From Hymenobacter glacieicola (GTDB lineage Bacteria; Bacteroidota; Bacteroidia; Cytophagales; Hymenobacteraceae), in the NCBI RefSeq assembly GCF_014640315.1, contig NZ_BMGS01000015.1, positions 20,466 to 84,465 on the forward strand: a DNA stretch of 64,000 bases, written 5' to 3'. The notes beneath the pieces are model-generated. The model had not been told where the DNA came from, made no database searches, and saw only the letters and a list, made by a program, of their open reading frames with translations. Positions within the stretch are counted from its first letter, which is position 1. Every line of letters starts with the position of its first letter. A program made the translations under genes and the position numbers. Positions 17,226-26,367 of the stretch are shown here, piece by piece.

Positions 17226-17669
17226 CTTATTCTGCCAGCATCCCTCTGGCGCCCTGCTACCCCTACCCTACCGGGCCAATGCGGGGCAACTCCCACCCGC
17301 GCTCAGCCGCGATGTCGGCATCAGGGGATAGCCACTAAATGGCAAGGCACTGCTTCAAGGGTTTCTTGGAAGAAAACGTCAGGTAAGTAAACGGCCTGTC
17401 CCCGGATGAACTACCAGCGTAGATAGCAGAATTCACGTACCTGGACAACGCGTATAACTAAAACGCTAGCCAATACTCCCCAGGGATGGGGCGAATATAA
17501 CTCTGGTTGCCCACAGAGCGGGCAAAAGTTAGGGCATTGTAATACGGGGGCAAGCGCCACATCAGCAGCCTTAATTGTCAGCGCAGCCCACGGCCGCCAC
17601 GTTAGGAGACACTCCTACGGGGCCAATGCCGTTTCTTTGTCTCCCCTAAATACTTCCCGCTTTCATCTT
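17226..17669. other. Intergenic, no gene seen
   Basis: About 440 bp between rep and the DUF849 gene. No convincing frame, repeat or hairpin was noted. Confidence 0.4.
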
Positions 17670-18437
17670 ATGCTACAAGCCTGTCTAAATGGCAATCGCA
17701 CCAAGCACGAGCATGCGGCCGTGCCCTACACCCCATTTGAGCTGGCGGCCGATGCCGCGCTCGTTGTGCGGGCTGGTGCGCACGAGTTGCACCTGCACCC
17801 GCGAGCGGATGATGGGACCGAGAGTTTACGCTCAGTCGAGGTGGCGGCGACGTTACGAGCGGTTCGTGCGCAGGTGCCGGGGGTACTGGTTGGTATTTCC
17901 ACTCACGCGGGCATTCCCTCCCCCACGCCCCTGGCTGCGTTGCTGGCTACGTGGACCGAGCTGCCCGATTACGTATCGATCAACCTGGGGGAAGCTGCCG
18001 CCCCGGACCTCTGGCACGCCGCCGCCTGCCGTGGAATCGCCGTGGAAGCGGGCCTGAGCAGCGTTGCTGACGCGCAACGCTTATTACAAGTTGTCCCGCC
18101 CGCTACCTGCTGTCGCCTACTGGTGGAAATAGCGGAACAAACCTTGGAGGAGGCCCTGCACACTGCCCACGCTATTCTGCGAACCATGCGGGCCTTTCAG
18201 CCGCAAGTGCCCCGGCTGTTGCACGGCACGGACGCGACCATGTGGCCGCTATTTCAAGTAGCGTTGGAACAGCATCTGTCTGTGCGCATTGGGCTGGAGG
18301 ATGGCTTGCAGCTGCCGTCTGGGGCGTTGGCAACGGGTAATGAGCAACTGCTGCAACAGGCAGCCGCCCAGCTATCGGCACAACGACGGGAAGCCCCTCT
18401 GCGACCTGTCGTCCAACCTTTTAACCAAGGCCACTAG
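17670..18437 (+). CDS. 3-keto-5-aminohexanoate cleavage enzyme-like protein (BKACE/DUF849)
   Basis: The ATG at 17670 gives 255 aa beginning MLQACLNGNRTKHEHAAVPY, the normal start of the BKACE family; the frame extends 11 codons further up without support. A TIM-barrel pattern follows: HELHLHPRADDG carries the H-x-H metal ligands, GISTHAGIPSP the substrate loop, LPDYVSINLGE the next strand, and VRIGLEDGLQLPSG the closing Glu-Asp motif. Family members cleave beta-keto acids with acetyl-CoA on a zinc ion; the substrate here is unknown. It is slightly shorter than usual. It is a cargo gene between rep and par. Confidence 0.82.
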   Translation: MLQACLNGNRTKHEHAAVPYTPFELAADAALVVRAGAHELHLHPRADDGTESLRSVEVAATLRAVRAQVPGVLVGISTHAGIPSPTPLAALLATWTELPDYVSINLGEAAAPDLWHAAACRGIAVEAGLSSVADAQRLLQVVPPATCCRLLVEIAEQTLEEALHTAHAILRTMRAFQPQVPRLLHGTDATMWPLFQVALEQHLSVRIGLEDGLQLPSGALATGNEQLLQQAAAQLSAQRREAPLRPVVQPFNQGH

Positions 18438-18638
18438 CGTAAGAAGTAGCAGCGCGCCCTGTTCGGTAAATACGCCTGTGTAGAGAAGAATATGAGCAAC
18501 TAAGAAAATTATTCGCCCACTTCCGGATTTCACAGGAAACTAGCGGCGGCAAACGGTGCTGAATAAAGGATAAAACTGCTAACTCAATTGATAAGGTGTC
18601 TAGTCTTATTTCATTACAATCAAGGCATTATAATGATT

Positions 18639-18688
18639 ATATGCACCTAACAATGCACCTATTTATAGGTGCATTGTTAGGTGCATAT
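18639..18688. repeat. 50-bp near-perfect palindrome built of TGCACCTA units
   Basis: Positions 18639-18662 and 18665-18688 are exact 24-bp reverse complements with a 2-nt centre. Each arm contains two CACCT/AGGTG motifs 12 bp apart, the same motif as in the array upstream of parA. Further AGGTG copies follow up to 18775. It is about 90 bp past the end of the small RHH gene. It could serve as part of the partition centromere, as a terminator, or both. Confidence 0.8.
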
Positions 18689-18780
18689 TGGTGTCGGTAG
18701 GTTATGCCATTCGCATGTGTATAAGGTGCGAAACAGGACCCGGAATTTAGGTGTAATCTTGCACCCTATAATAGGTGGGC

Positions 18781-19095
18781 TTATATTCCCTTGCCATACT
18801 TTTTTTGCTCCCGCTGAATCTTCTCCTGAATGGCCTCTAGCAGCCAATCCTGGGTGGAGATCCCCAGCTTCGGGCTAGTCGGCTTGCGCGGCCGTTTGGC
18901 GCGCAGTTCATCAATAATCGCTAGCGTAGCGGCCGGAAGCTTGATGTTGAAATTCTTGAGTTTGATATCGGTCGCCTCAGCAGGCAGGGCCGAGCTGCCG
19001 CGATTGATTACGGCCTCGATCTTTTTTTCATCCGGGGTCGGCGCTGGTAGTACCGCGCCGGGGGCCTTGCGAACGGGGGGCTTGGAGATGGCCAT
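18781..19095 (-). CDS. Small ribbon-helix-helix-like partition protein (ParB/ParR-type partner)
   Basis: The 104-aa product starts 1 bp after the parA stop and is surely co-transcribed. Its first 45 residues are Pro/Ala/Lys-rich and disordered-looking. The remainder (LKNFNIKLPAATLAIIDELR and ISTQDWLLEAIQEKIQREQK) fits a beta strand followed by two helices, as in ribbon-helix-helix centromere-binding proteins. Such proteins bind short repeats as dimers and stimulate the ParA ATPase through their flexible arm. The flanking AGGTG arrays are its likely target. Confidence 0.72.
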   Translation of the reverse strand: MAISKPPVRKAPGAVLPAPTPDEKKIEAVINRGSSALPAEATDIKLKNFNIKLPAATLAIIDELRAKRPRKPTSPKLGISTQDWLLEAIQEKIQREQKKYGKGI

Positions 19096-19096
19096 A

Positions 19097-19738
19097 CTAG
19101 TGCGTAACGTGACTAAACAGAAGATTGAGTTCCGCTACCGCCTTCTCGTCTACGGGCGTATACTCGAAGACCGATAAGCCTTTGCTGGCGGCCGTAGCGA
19201 AGGCCTTACGGTTGACAATCGGAAAGTCTACGAAGTTGAGTTCCTCGTTTTCCCGCAGCACCTCCATGGCTTCGGCGTTGTCTACTCCCCTAGTGTCCGC
19301 TTTATTTAAAAACGAGAAGGTCTGCAGGGGGCTGGTGCGCACATCCTGCACTTCGGAGAGCAGGGCCAGCACTTTGGAGAGCGTCCAGATTTCGTAGGAG
19401 CGGGGCGCGAACGGCAGCAGATACCGATCCGATACAAATAAAGCCGCCCGCTGGCTGGAGGTGTCCCGTCCCCCGGTGTCAATAATAATGTGGGTGTACT
19501 TGGGCTTAAGCAGCTCCACCTGCCGGCGAACGAGTGCTCCGGTAAGCTGGACTAAGGTGTAGCCCAGCTCACCGCTGCGGGTCTCTCCCCGCCACGCAGT
19601 GAAGTCCGAGGAGCTCTCCTGCTCATCGGCATCCACCAGCAGTACGTCATGACCTTGTCGGGAAAGCCATACTGCTAAATTGGTTGAGATGGTGGACTTG
19701 CCCGTACCTCCTTTAATTCCTCCTACGGTGATGATCAT
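19097..19738 (-). CDS. parA: ParA-family partition ATPase
   Basis: The 213-aa product has a deviant Walker A motif near its start (GGIKGGTGKST, residues 6-16, with the signature Lys9), Walker A' VLLVDADEQESSS near residue 35-47, and HIIIDTGGRDTSS as Walker B around residue 85. Short ParA proteins of this type (class Ib, no N-terminal HTH) segregate plasmids together with a small RHH partner, which is the next gene. Since it lacks an HTH, its promoter is probably controlled by the RHH partner bound to the repeats just upstream. Confidence 0.92.
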   Translation of the reverse strand: MIITVGGIKGGTGKSTISTNLAVWLSRQGHDVLLVDADEQESSSDFTAWRGETRSGELGYTLVQLTGALVRRQVELLKPKYTHIIIDTGGRDTSSQRAALFVSDRYLLPFAPRSYEIWTLSKVLALLSEVQDVRTSPLQTFSFLNKADTRGVDNAEAMEVLRENEELNFVDFPIVNRKAFATAASKGLSVFEYTPVDEKAVAELNLLFSHVTH

Positions 19739-19757
19739 GTAGTTACAATGGTAGTTA

Positions 19758-20058
19758 AGGTGTGAAAAAAGGTGTTGTTCTGCCTAATAAGGCAATGCAT
19801 TTCTGGGTGTAAAAACAGGTTAGGAATTAGGTAAAAATCTAAACTTGAAAATAGGTTTAATTCAACTTGCAAAATAAGGTGCAGAAACTCGGTGATTTTT
19901 GGACGTAAAGTAAAGCAATTGTAGGTGTAATAACAGGTGTGTTTTATACTATATTTACAGGTGAATTTGTGGGTGTGAAAGCAATGGCGGATTCGCACCA
20001 TAGCTAAAGTAATTATAGGTGTGCATGTAGGTGTAATATTTCACTTAGTTTTACACCT
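19758..20058. repeat. AGGTG repeat array phased at 12 bp, candidate partition centromere/operator
   Basis: AGGTG-like pentamers (AGGTG, GGGTG, AGGTT, AGGTA, CGGTG) begin at 19758, 19770, 19805, 19817, 19829, 19853, 19877, 19890, 19923, 19935, 19959, 19971, 20017 and 20029, with an inverted CACCT at 20054. Most steps are exactly 12 or 24 bp. The consensus is close to TAGGTGTAA. The stretch is AT-rich and lies directly upstream of parA. The same motif recurs in the palindrome downstream of the operon at 18639-18688. Confidence 0.75.
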
Positions 20059-20399
20059 AAAAGATAAGTAGAGTAATTCTGTAAAAGAGCTTTTTTAGTA
20101 CCGATGGCGGCGGCTTCCCAGTAGGTCGCCAGGCAAGGTTACGAGACGGGGAGAGCCAGAGCGTCGTCTCGTTCGTATAGGGAAGGATAGGGCCGAGTAA
20201 TAAGCGCAGATAGTCAGTATTCCAGTGGATCCCGCTCGGGAGGCCGGGTAAGGAGAATAGAGGACGGAGGTTCCGGCCCCTAGGTAGGGGAGGGGCCAGT
20301 GGGCTTCGGGAAGGAGGTTTTCCCAGGAGGAGTTTCCGAGGTGAGCAGCGACAGGTTTTCCATAGATAGTAGGGTCCTCCTTAGTAAGTTAATCTGTCC
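20059..20399. other. Intergenic, no gene seen
   Basis: Mixed AT-rich and purine-rich stretch between the AGGTG array and the first Fic pseudogene. No frame with protein character was found. Confidence 0.4.
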
Positions 20400-21389
20400 C
20401 TTGTGAAGGCCGAGTAGGTGGCCTCCTCCCGCGGGCCAGCAAGGCATACAAGGGCTCGTTCACGTAATAGATGGCCGTTAAATGACGGTATTTGACCAGC
20501 ACCCCATCGGCGGCGAGCTGCCTGAGGCAATTTGCAGCGGGCGGCTCAGGTGCAGTTCCTGCGCCACGAACTCAACTCTGGCGTAGGGAGCGGAAAGGTG
20601 ACTCAGCAGGTCTTGGCTAACTAACTTGCACGCCTACAAGTGTAGCTTGGTCTGCTGCATGAGTTGGTCCATCTCGCCGATCAACTGAATGCTATCCCGG
20701 GGGGGTGCTCAATGCCTTCTGCCCGATATGGGATTCACGTCTCCCGGGCACCCGTATCCGGTACGGCTTACAGGTAGTGGCAAGAGGGCGACCTATGACG
20801 AAACAACTAGGGGCTCAGGTAGCTTACTGGCAGATCAAGCAGACCTCTCAGCCATAGGGCGATCCGAACGGCCATTTTGACCAGCGGATTCACTTCGCTA
20901 CGGCGGTCGTCATTGAGGCACTGTTCTCGGTTGCCCATCAGGTTCAGGAGGGTAGCATAGTCCTAGGGCACGGGTGCATACAACTTTCCCACGTTGAATT
21001 CTCAGCGTCATGGCGGGCAGATACCGGTACCGCCGTGGATGTGCTCTAACTCCTGGTGAACAAGGACTGGGTAGTTACCACTTAGGAAGCAGTACTGCTG
21101 CACTAGACTAAGACACAGACGTAAAGCGGTCGCCTCTCTTGGCTATTAAACTTTCAGCTAACTGCAGCCCGGTCTAGTGTAAGTTGTTGTAAGCCGTCAT
21201 TATTCTTTCCACCACCGAACTGACCTCGGCTTTCTTGACAGCAAGGTAGTAAGCAGACCCCCTGCGAGGATGGCGGCGGCAATGCTCTTGAGTTCCGCAA
21301 GAGCGTGGTGAATCAAAGCAGGTTGTTGTTAGGACTGCGCGAGTCTAAAGTTTCTCAACCGACGGTAATAGGGTTGGTTGCCAAAACAT
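20400..21389 (-). pseudogene. Fic-family protein, decayed, catalytic motif deleted
   Basis: Broken minus-strand frames follow the Fic order. The start region WQPTLLPSVEKL lies near 21389-21350. HHALAELKSIAAAIL lies near 21300, and KKAEVSSVVERIMTAYNNLH near 21240-21180 holds the inhibitory S-x-x-x-E-x(N) helix region. GKLYAPVP, then YATLLNLMGNREQCLNDD, lies near 20980-20900. NPLVKMAVRIALWLRGLLDL and PVSYLS follow near 20885-20820. The C-terminal winged helix (DLLSHLSAPYARVEFVAQEL; LAADGVLVKYRHL; YYVNEPLYALLARE) runs from 20620 to 20420. Stops and shifts interrupt it. The H-P-F-x-D-G-N-G-R segment expected between KMAV and RIALWL is absent, as a clean deletion. The gene cannot make an active AMP-transferase. 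Confidence 0.75.
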
Positions 21390-21897
21390 GAAGAGGGGGA
21401 ACCAGGCGTCAGGGTAGGGGAGGCTTCTGTTCAGAGAAATTATTTCCCTTTACCAGCACTCTACCTGGTCTTGGAGGGAGCAAAACCTATAAAAGGTCAA
21501 CCAGCTAGGCGGCTGCAGTAAGGCGTGCGCTTAGCCAGCTGACCATTTAGATATTCTGGACTCTCAGCTATCAGGCGACCCGTGACAGGGATGGTGTACG
21601 CGGGCTATCTGGGTAGCTACTCCGTGTTCATCTCCTAGCTACCCACTGGGTACTGAAGTCTGATCATGGCCAGATGCTTGACGGAAAGGATAAAACTTAT
21701 GCACTCGCTTAAAGCAGAAAAGCTCAGGCCATAGCTGGCGGAGAACCTACCCGCACCCAGCTACCAGAAGTAGGTTCATTAGCCCAAGCGTGCTACGCTA
21801 GGCAGGAGAAGTTAAGCCTAACCGAAGCCGACTTTGAAGGCAGCTACGAACAGCCCACCCAGGGAAAATCACCTACTGTTGCGGGAATACAGGGAAG
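21390..21897. other. Intergenic, no gene seen
   Basis: About 500 bp between the Fic pseudogene start and the next minus-strand gene. Only short frames with many stops. Confidence 0.4.
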
Positions 21898-22251
21898 CTA
21901 TTCAGACAACAGCCCCTTCGGAAATTCAAGTCCTTTGCTGGCACGTAGCTTCTTCAGAAATGCGATGGTTGCTTCTTCAATTAGTTGTTGCGGTGTGCTA
22001 GGTGCATTGGGAATTTCTTCCAGCATAATGCACGCCAGGCGAACCGCTCGCTCCGTCGGGATGGACAAGCCAAAGCGTAACTTCCCTAATGCGGGTTTAC
22101 TGGTGCCAGCTGATTTTTTGCCTTTTTTAACCACAGCGCGTGCATTAGGTTGTGAGTCTGCAGCCGAGAAATTGGGTTGAATTGCAGTTGTAGGTTGTTC
22201 TTGTGTTTCTGAGGAGGCAGGTGCCGAGGCCATTTCGGTTGGAATGCTCAT
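21898..22251 (-). CDS. Small DNA-binding-like protein, 117 aa
   Basis: The ATG at 22251 is preferred over an upstream extension that is AT-rich shadow. The first 70 residues are Ala/Ser/Thr/Gln-rich and then basic (VVKKGKKSAGTSKP), hence disordered. The C-terminal 50 residues read LRFGLSIPTERAVRLACIML and TPQQLIEEATIAFLKKLR. A short strand followed by helices fits a ribbon-helix-helix or similar small fold. The plan resembles the partition protein at 18781-19095 (disordered arm plus small C-terminal domain), so a plasmid-maintenance role is possible. It has no partner gene beside it. Confidence 0.55.
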   Translation of the reverse strand: MSIPTEMASAPASSETQEQPTTAIQPNFSAADSQPNARAVVKKGKKSAGTSKPALGKLRFGLSIPTERAVRLACIMLEEIPNAPSTPQQLIEEATIAFLKKLRASKGLEFPKGLLSE

Positions 22252-22374
22252 ATGCAATGAATGTGAAAAAGATAAAACAACAGCGTTTAAGGAGAAGGTA
22301 CTGAGACTAGGATTCGAAAAATCTGAGGAAGATAGATACAATAGAATAAAGGAGCAAATGAAGAGTTGATCCAC

Positions 22375-23206
22375 CTGAGAGAAAACAGAGTAGGATACAT
22401 TTTATCGAAAAATAAGAAATTGATGAAAATGAGGCACAGAAGGAAAAGGTAAAATATGAACAGCTATTGCTAAGCGTGTTTTGTAGTAAAGAGCTACTTT
22501 GACAGCAAACGCGAGTTAGCTGCCTTGATGAGACTCTGCTAGTAATGTGTGAGTGAAAGTTTTTATCACAATGCTATGTAAGCAACATACAGAAGGATAT
22601 GATGGATGAGCTAATAGCTGCACGAGGAGTAATCTCAACAAAGTAAAATAATCTACGGAAGGCTATGGGTAGCCCCATCCCATACAGTAATGACGTAGGC
22701 AAAATTTTATCGTTGTTTACACTATCTGTAATATTTCGAAAATTTGACAATAGACGAGATACACAACAGTAGCCAAGACCTTATCGCCGCAAGAAGTCTT
22801 TGATTAACCGATTTTCTGTAAGCAAGCTCATTTAGTAAGAAAGGTTGAGGAACTGCTCAACGCGAAAAGATGAGTATACGCACTAGCTGACTAGAATTAC
22901 GGTATGTGTATTTTACTTCGACCACGTCTATATGCTATAGCAGTGACTACTGGAGAATTGATGCTGATCCAAGGTATATAGAGAACAACCTATAAGCGGG
23001 ATAATATTGAAATTACCCCAACGGATAAGCAGGACACAGGGGGGGTGGTGGGCTGTTCAACAATTTATAGCAAGAAGAGCAACACAACACCAACGCTAAG
23101 CTGCTGATAGTGTGTGGCTTACCTATCAGCAGAGCTGATATTTGTGTTTTTTGTATCTAACCTACTGATTTAGAGTATATTTAGTACCCTAATCTTACTT
23201 TAAGTT
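22375..23206. promoter_or_regulatory. AT-rich region upstream of btgA with candidate oriT hairpin
   Basis: About 830 bp without a gene. Near its right end an inverted repeat CTGCTGATAG (23101-23110) and CTATCAGCAG (23123-23132) follows a G-rich run (about 23039-23052). Mobilisation origins often lie just upstream of the accessory gene btgA, so this hairpin is the best oriT candidate in the window. The nick site cannot be named. Confidence 0.35.
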
Positions 23207-23668
23207 ATGCCCACGAAAGAAGGGATAGTGAATGTATCTATCAGAACCGCTACCCATCACTTAGTAGCCAAAGAGCGTAAGCGATTGAAGGCTACGCAGA
23301 CGGATTATATTGATGCCGCGGTGCGCTACTTTGCCGAGCGAGGCCTGGACCCGATAGAGACCCAGGCACGGGAAGGCCAGCTCATTATGAACGGGATAGG
23401 CCGCCTACAGGGAGACTTCAAAAAGCTGGGGGACCGGGTGTTTTCTTACATCGTGGAGCAGGAGAATACCATTCACCTACCCATGCTGGAGGAGCTGGTA
23501 CGGGCCCGGGTAACCCAGGAGAAAACGCTCCAAATTCTGCAGGTAATTGACGCGAACATGCGTAAGCAAAGCGGCGAAACCTTGGCCAAGGTGCGGGCGG
23601 AAGACCAGCAGGAAATTGATTCTATCGTGCAGAAAGTGTTAAGTGAGTTGCGTAAACCAGGCGAGTAA
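23207..23668 (+). CDS. BfmA/BtgA-family mobilisation accessory protein
   Basis: The 153-aa product reads NVSIRTATHHLVAKERKRLK and TDYIDAAVRYFAERGLDP at its N-terminus, a ribbon-helix-helix pattern with the spacing seen in BtgA and BfmA proteins of Bacteroides mobilisable elements. The rest is a long amphipathic helix (EELVRARVTQEKTLQILQVI). BtgA binds oriT and helps the relaxase nick it. The relaxase gene follows after about 60 bp but is a pseudogene, so this protein may now act only with a relaxase supplied from elsewhere. Confidence 0.85.
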   Translation: MPTKEGIVNVSIRTATHHLVAKERKRLKATQTDYIDAAVRYFAERGLDPIETQAREGQLIMNGIGRLQGDFKKLGDRVFSYIVEQENTIHLPMLEELVRARVTQEKTLQILQVIDANMRKQSGETLAKVRAEDQQEIDSIVQKVLSELRKPGE

Positions 23669-23726
23669 TCCCTATAGTATACGCCTTTATCTGCTGATTT
23701 CCGAGCTAATTAACGGTGCCATTTGT

Positions 23727-24293
23727 CTGTACGCGAAGCTGATTAACCCCAAAGCACACGGTAAAGTGATGTATGATAATACGAGTAGTGCAGCGCGTTT
23801 GATGAACTATCTGGCGCAGGAAAAGAAGGGCTAGGACCAAGATGTTTCGTTCTTTGGGGCGACGGCTGACAGCGTATCGAAGGGGGAAATGGGGTATTTG
23901 ATTGATACCAACGTGAAGGGCTTGCAGGCCAACAAGGCGAAGTTTTACTCGTTGGTGCTTAGCCTGAGCGCGGATGAGCTGGCGCATTTTGGCAACTCTG
24001 AAGCCTCCCGGAAGAGGTACACCCGCGAAGTAATGGAGCGATAGGCCAATAGTTTCCAGCTCAAAGACGGCCGGGTATTGGAAAGTAAAGACCTAGTGTG
24101 GAGAGCGACCATTCACCGGAAGCGCAAGCATCGCAATCAGGAGGTGCTCGCGCGCCGAGATCAGCTGGTAAAGAAGCGGAAGGGGTTACAAATGCACAGG
24201 ATCATCACCGTCAGTGCCCACGATGCCGCCAGCAGTTCAGACTTAATTCGGGTAGGCGCCGCCGTCACCTTTAACTTATCCGCTGGCAGCTGA
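23727..24293 (+). pseudogene. DUF5712-type relaxase, decayed by two in-frame amber codons
   Basis: One continuous frame encodes YAKLINPKAHGKVMYDNTSS...NYLAQEKKG, TAG (23832-23834), DQDVSFFGATADSVSKGEMG...AKFYSLVLSLSADELAHFGN...TREVMER, TAG, then ANSFQLKDGRVLESKDLVWR and ending at the TGA at 24291-24293. This matches the N-terminal relaxase domain of Bacteroidota mobilisation proteins. The residue before YAK, where family members have Met, is CTG (23727-23729). The expected histidine-rich metal site begins (TIHRKRKHRNQEV) but the domain breaks off soon after. Three separate lesions with no frameshift indicate recent decay. Confidence 0.75.
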
Positions 24294-24438
24294 AAGCTAG
24301 CTACCAGTTCCAGCTACGGTGTGACTACTGCGTCCTGCTTCAAGCCTCTTGCCGTCACTGGAAGCAGGTCAAGCTTCGGGTTCCCGCGACGGACCAGCTC
24401 CGAGCCGGCATAATCGGGGAGCAAATAGAGGCCTGAAT

Positions 24439-24639
24439 CTAGTCTTCCCCAGAGCGATCCAGCTCAACGGCGGCTTGCTGCTGCTGCCAGCGGTAGAGCA
24501 GCTTCTCGCTGATGCCTAACTGCCGGGCCGCTGCCCGTGTCGAGCGGCTTTCGCCGGCCAGGCGCAAGGCTTCGGCCTTGAACGCGTCGTCGTATTTGCG
24601 CCGCTTATCCGGCTTCTGTTCGTGGGGAGTCCTTGCCAT
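24439..24639 (-). pseudogene. IS3-family OrfA stump (HTH domain only)
   Basis: The 66-residue frame reads KYDDAFKAEALRLAGESRST, AARQLGISEKLLYRWQQQQ, the HTH_Tnp_1 domain at the start of IS3/IS911 OrfA. Complete OrfA proteins have about 100 residues with a leucine zipper, and an OrfB integrase should follow by frameshifting; both are missing. No terminal inverted repeats were recognised. It marks a past insertion. Confidence 0.75.
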
Positions 24640-24792
24640 GGCGGAAGGAAAATACGACCCAATTCCGTCCAGCCTCGCTAGACCACCTCAATCCTGAGGT
24701 AGAAGCGTGGCGGGAAACGGTGCGGGAAGAAGACCTTCCCTTCTAAGCCAAACGGTCCTTACGGTAGCGTATGGATATGGACCTGCACTATC

Positions 24793-25857
24793 TTGGCCGG
24801 CATGACGAAGACCCTACGTTGCGCCCTTGTCCTGTGCCTGCTCACTCCCCGTTCACCGGGCGCAGCCCAAGGCACGGCTTATCATACCGACTCGCGCGCC
24901 GACTTGCACAGCGTTGTGTTTGTAAGCGCACAGGTTGGCCTGGCAGTCGGCGCCGACGGTACGATCCTGCGCACGACAACTGGCGGGCAGCACTGGGCGG
25001 CGGTGAACAGTACCACCACCGTAACCCTGCATAAGGTAACCCAGGCGCCCGGGGGAGCCCTGTATGCCGTGGGGGACTTCGGCCTGATCCTGCAGTCACG
25101 GGACCAGGGCCTGAGCTGGCGGCAACTAGTGTCGGGGGCGAAGCAACAGCTGCAGGGCGTGCACTTTCCCTCCGCCTCCACGGGCTACGCGGTGGGCGCC
25201 TACGGCACGATGCTGCGCACCACGAACCACGGCCGGAGCTGGCAGCGACTGCCCAGCGGGGGGGAGCGTACCTTCAGTGCCGTGCAGTTTCCCACCCGCC
25301 GGGTGGGCTACCTGGTGCTGGCCGGCAGCGCGCAGTACCTGAAAACCAGGAATGCGGGCCGCACCTGGACCGAGGGGCGCTTGCCGGCCGACCTGCAGGC
25401 GCACTTGAGCGGGCCGTTGTTGTTTCGAGATGCCAAGCGGGGGCTGTTGCTGGGCGGCAGCCGCCCCCGCGGCTCCGAGCACCCGGACGGGCTGGACCAC
25501 GGATCGGCGGCCGTATATCGCACCCGCGATGGCGGGCGGACGTGGGCGCAACAGCACGTGCCCGGCAACGTGAGTATGGCCGTCTGTTTTGGCTCCTGCT
25601 CGACCGGCTATCTACTGGTTAAGCAGTACGTAGGATCACTTCGGCCGGGCTATACGAGCCGGAACGCCTCGGCAACGGAATCTACGATCGTGCAGCGAGA
25701 AATGCTGGTCTTGCGCACCGTGGATGCGGGGGCCACTTGGCACCTACAGGGGAGGCTGGTTCCGCCTCAGCTCCCCTACTGTTTTGACGTAGCCTGCCCG
25801 ACGCCTGCCTCCTGCGTGCTGGTCGGGGAAAAGGGCCAAACCTACGCTTACCCGTAG
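24793..25857 (+). CDS. Exported Ycf48/BNR-repeat beta-propeller protein
   Basis: The 354-aa product (start at 24793 or the second Met at 24802) carries a signal peptide (CALVLCLLTPRSPGAAQ). It is built of repeats of about 40-45 residues with the pattern G-x-x-G-T-I-L-R-T-T-x-G-G-x-x-W: GADGTILRTTTGGQHW, GDFGLILQSRDQGLSW, GAYGTMLRTTNHGRSW, and YRTRDGGRTWAQ. These are BNR/Asp-box repeats of the photosystem II assembly factor Ycf48-like family, forming a beta-propeller. In non-photosynthetic bacteria such proteins are extracellular or periplasmic with unknown ligands. It stands among debris but is intact. Confidence 0.82.
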   Translation: MAGMTKTLRCALVLCLLTPRSPGAAQGTAYHTDSRADLHSVVFVSAQVGLAVGADGTILRTTTGGQHWAAVNSTTTVTLHKVTQAPGGALYAVGDFGLILQSRDQGLSWRQLVSGAKQQLQGVHFPSASTGYAVGAYGTMLRTTNHGRSWQRLPSGGERTFSAVQFPTRRVGYLVLAGSAQYLKTRNAGRTWTEGRLPADLQAHLSGPLLFRDAKRGLLLGGSRPRGSEHPDGLDHGSAAVYRTRDGGRTWAQQHVPGNVSMAVCFGSCSTGYLLVKQYVGSLRPGYTSRNASATESTIVQREMLVLRTVDAGATWHLQGRLVPPQLPYCFDVACPTPASCVLVGEKGQTYAYP

Positions 25858-26022
25858 GCAGCGGCAAGGCCATCCGCGTGGCTAAAGTCCAGTACCGCTC
25901 TCGGGAAAAGTAGAAGCATAGGGTCGTCCACCGAGGGAAGAAGCTGTGGCAGCGCTAGTAGCCGAGCTGGGTACCTAGCGCCCACTTGCCAATCAGCCGG
26001 TGAGAGAAGGCGTGATGCGGTG

Positions 26023-26214
26023 TTTACTCGTCCTAGGCGCTGGGCAACGGCGCGCCAGCACCTAGATACCCTGTGCATTGCCCAGCCGGAGTTGGTTGAA
26101 GCCATCCTCTCCGACTCCCATCGGGTAGACGAGTTGTTTAAGTTTATGTACAAGCTCAAAACCAAGAAGGTAAAGGCTGGCCGTAACCCCGGCGGGCTGT
26201 TTTTGAAGATGTAG
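26023..26214 (+). pseudogene. C-terminal fragment of a plasmid-type protein, possibly a Rep
   Basis: The frame encodes FTRPRRWATARQHLDTLCIA, ELVEAILSDSHRVDELFKFM, YKLKTKKVKAGRNPGGLFLK. The R-N-P-G-G-x-F/Y closing element is often seen at the end of replication initiators and related plasmid proteins. Upstream the frame is broken. It is listed as a fragment with low certainty. Confidence 0.3.
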
Positions 26215-26367
26215 GGCCTGCGCTAACTTGAAAAACCACTTTTTTAAGCGCAGCCGGCAATCAGGCTCTGCTGTACAACACCAGTAATATAGTTACTGAT
26301 GTTGCTAAGTTGGGACAAAGCCAACACTACGGCTGCTTACACGCTCACCACTGTTGTTACCCCGCGT

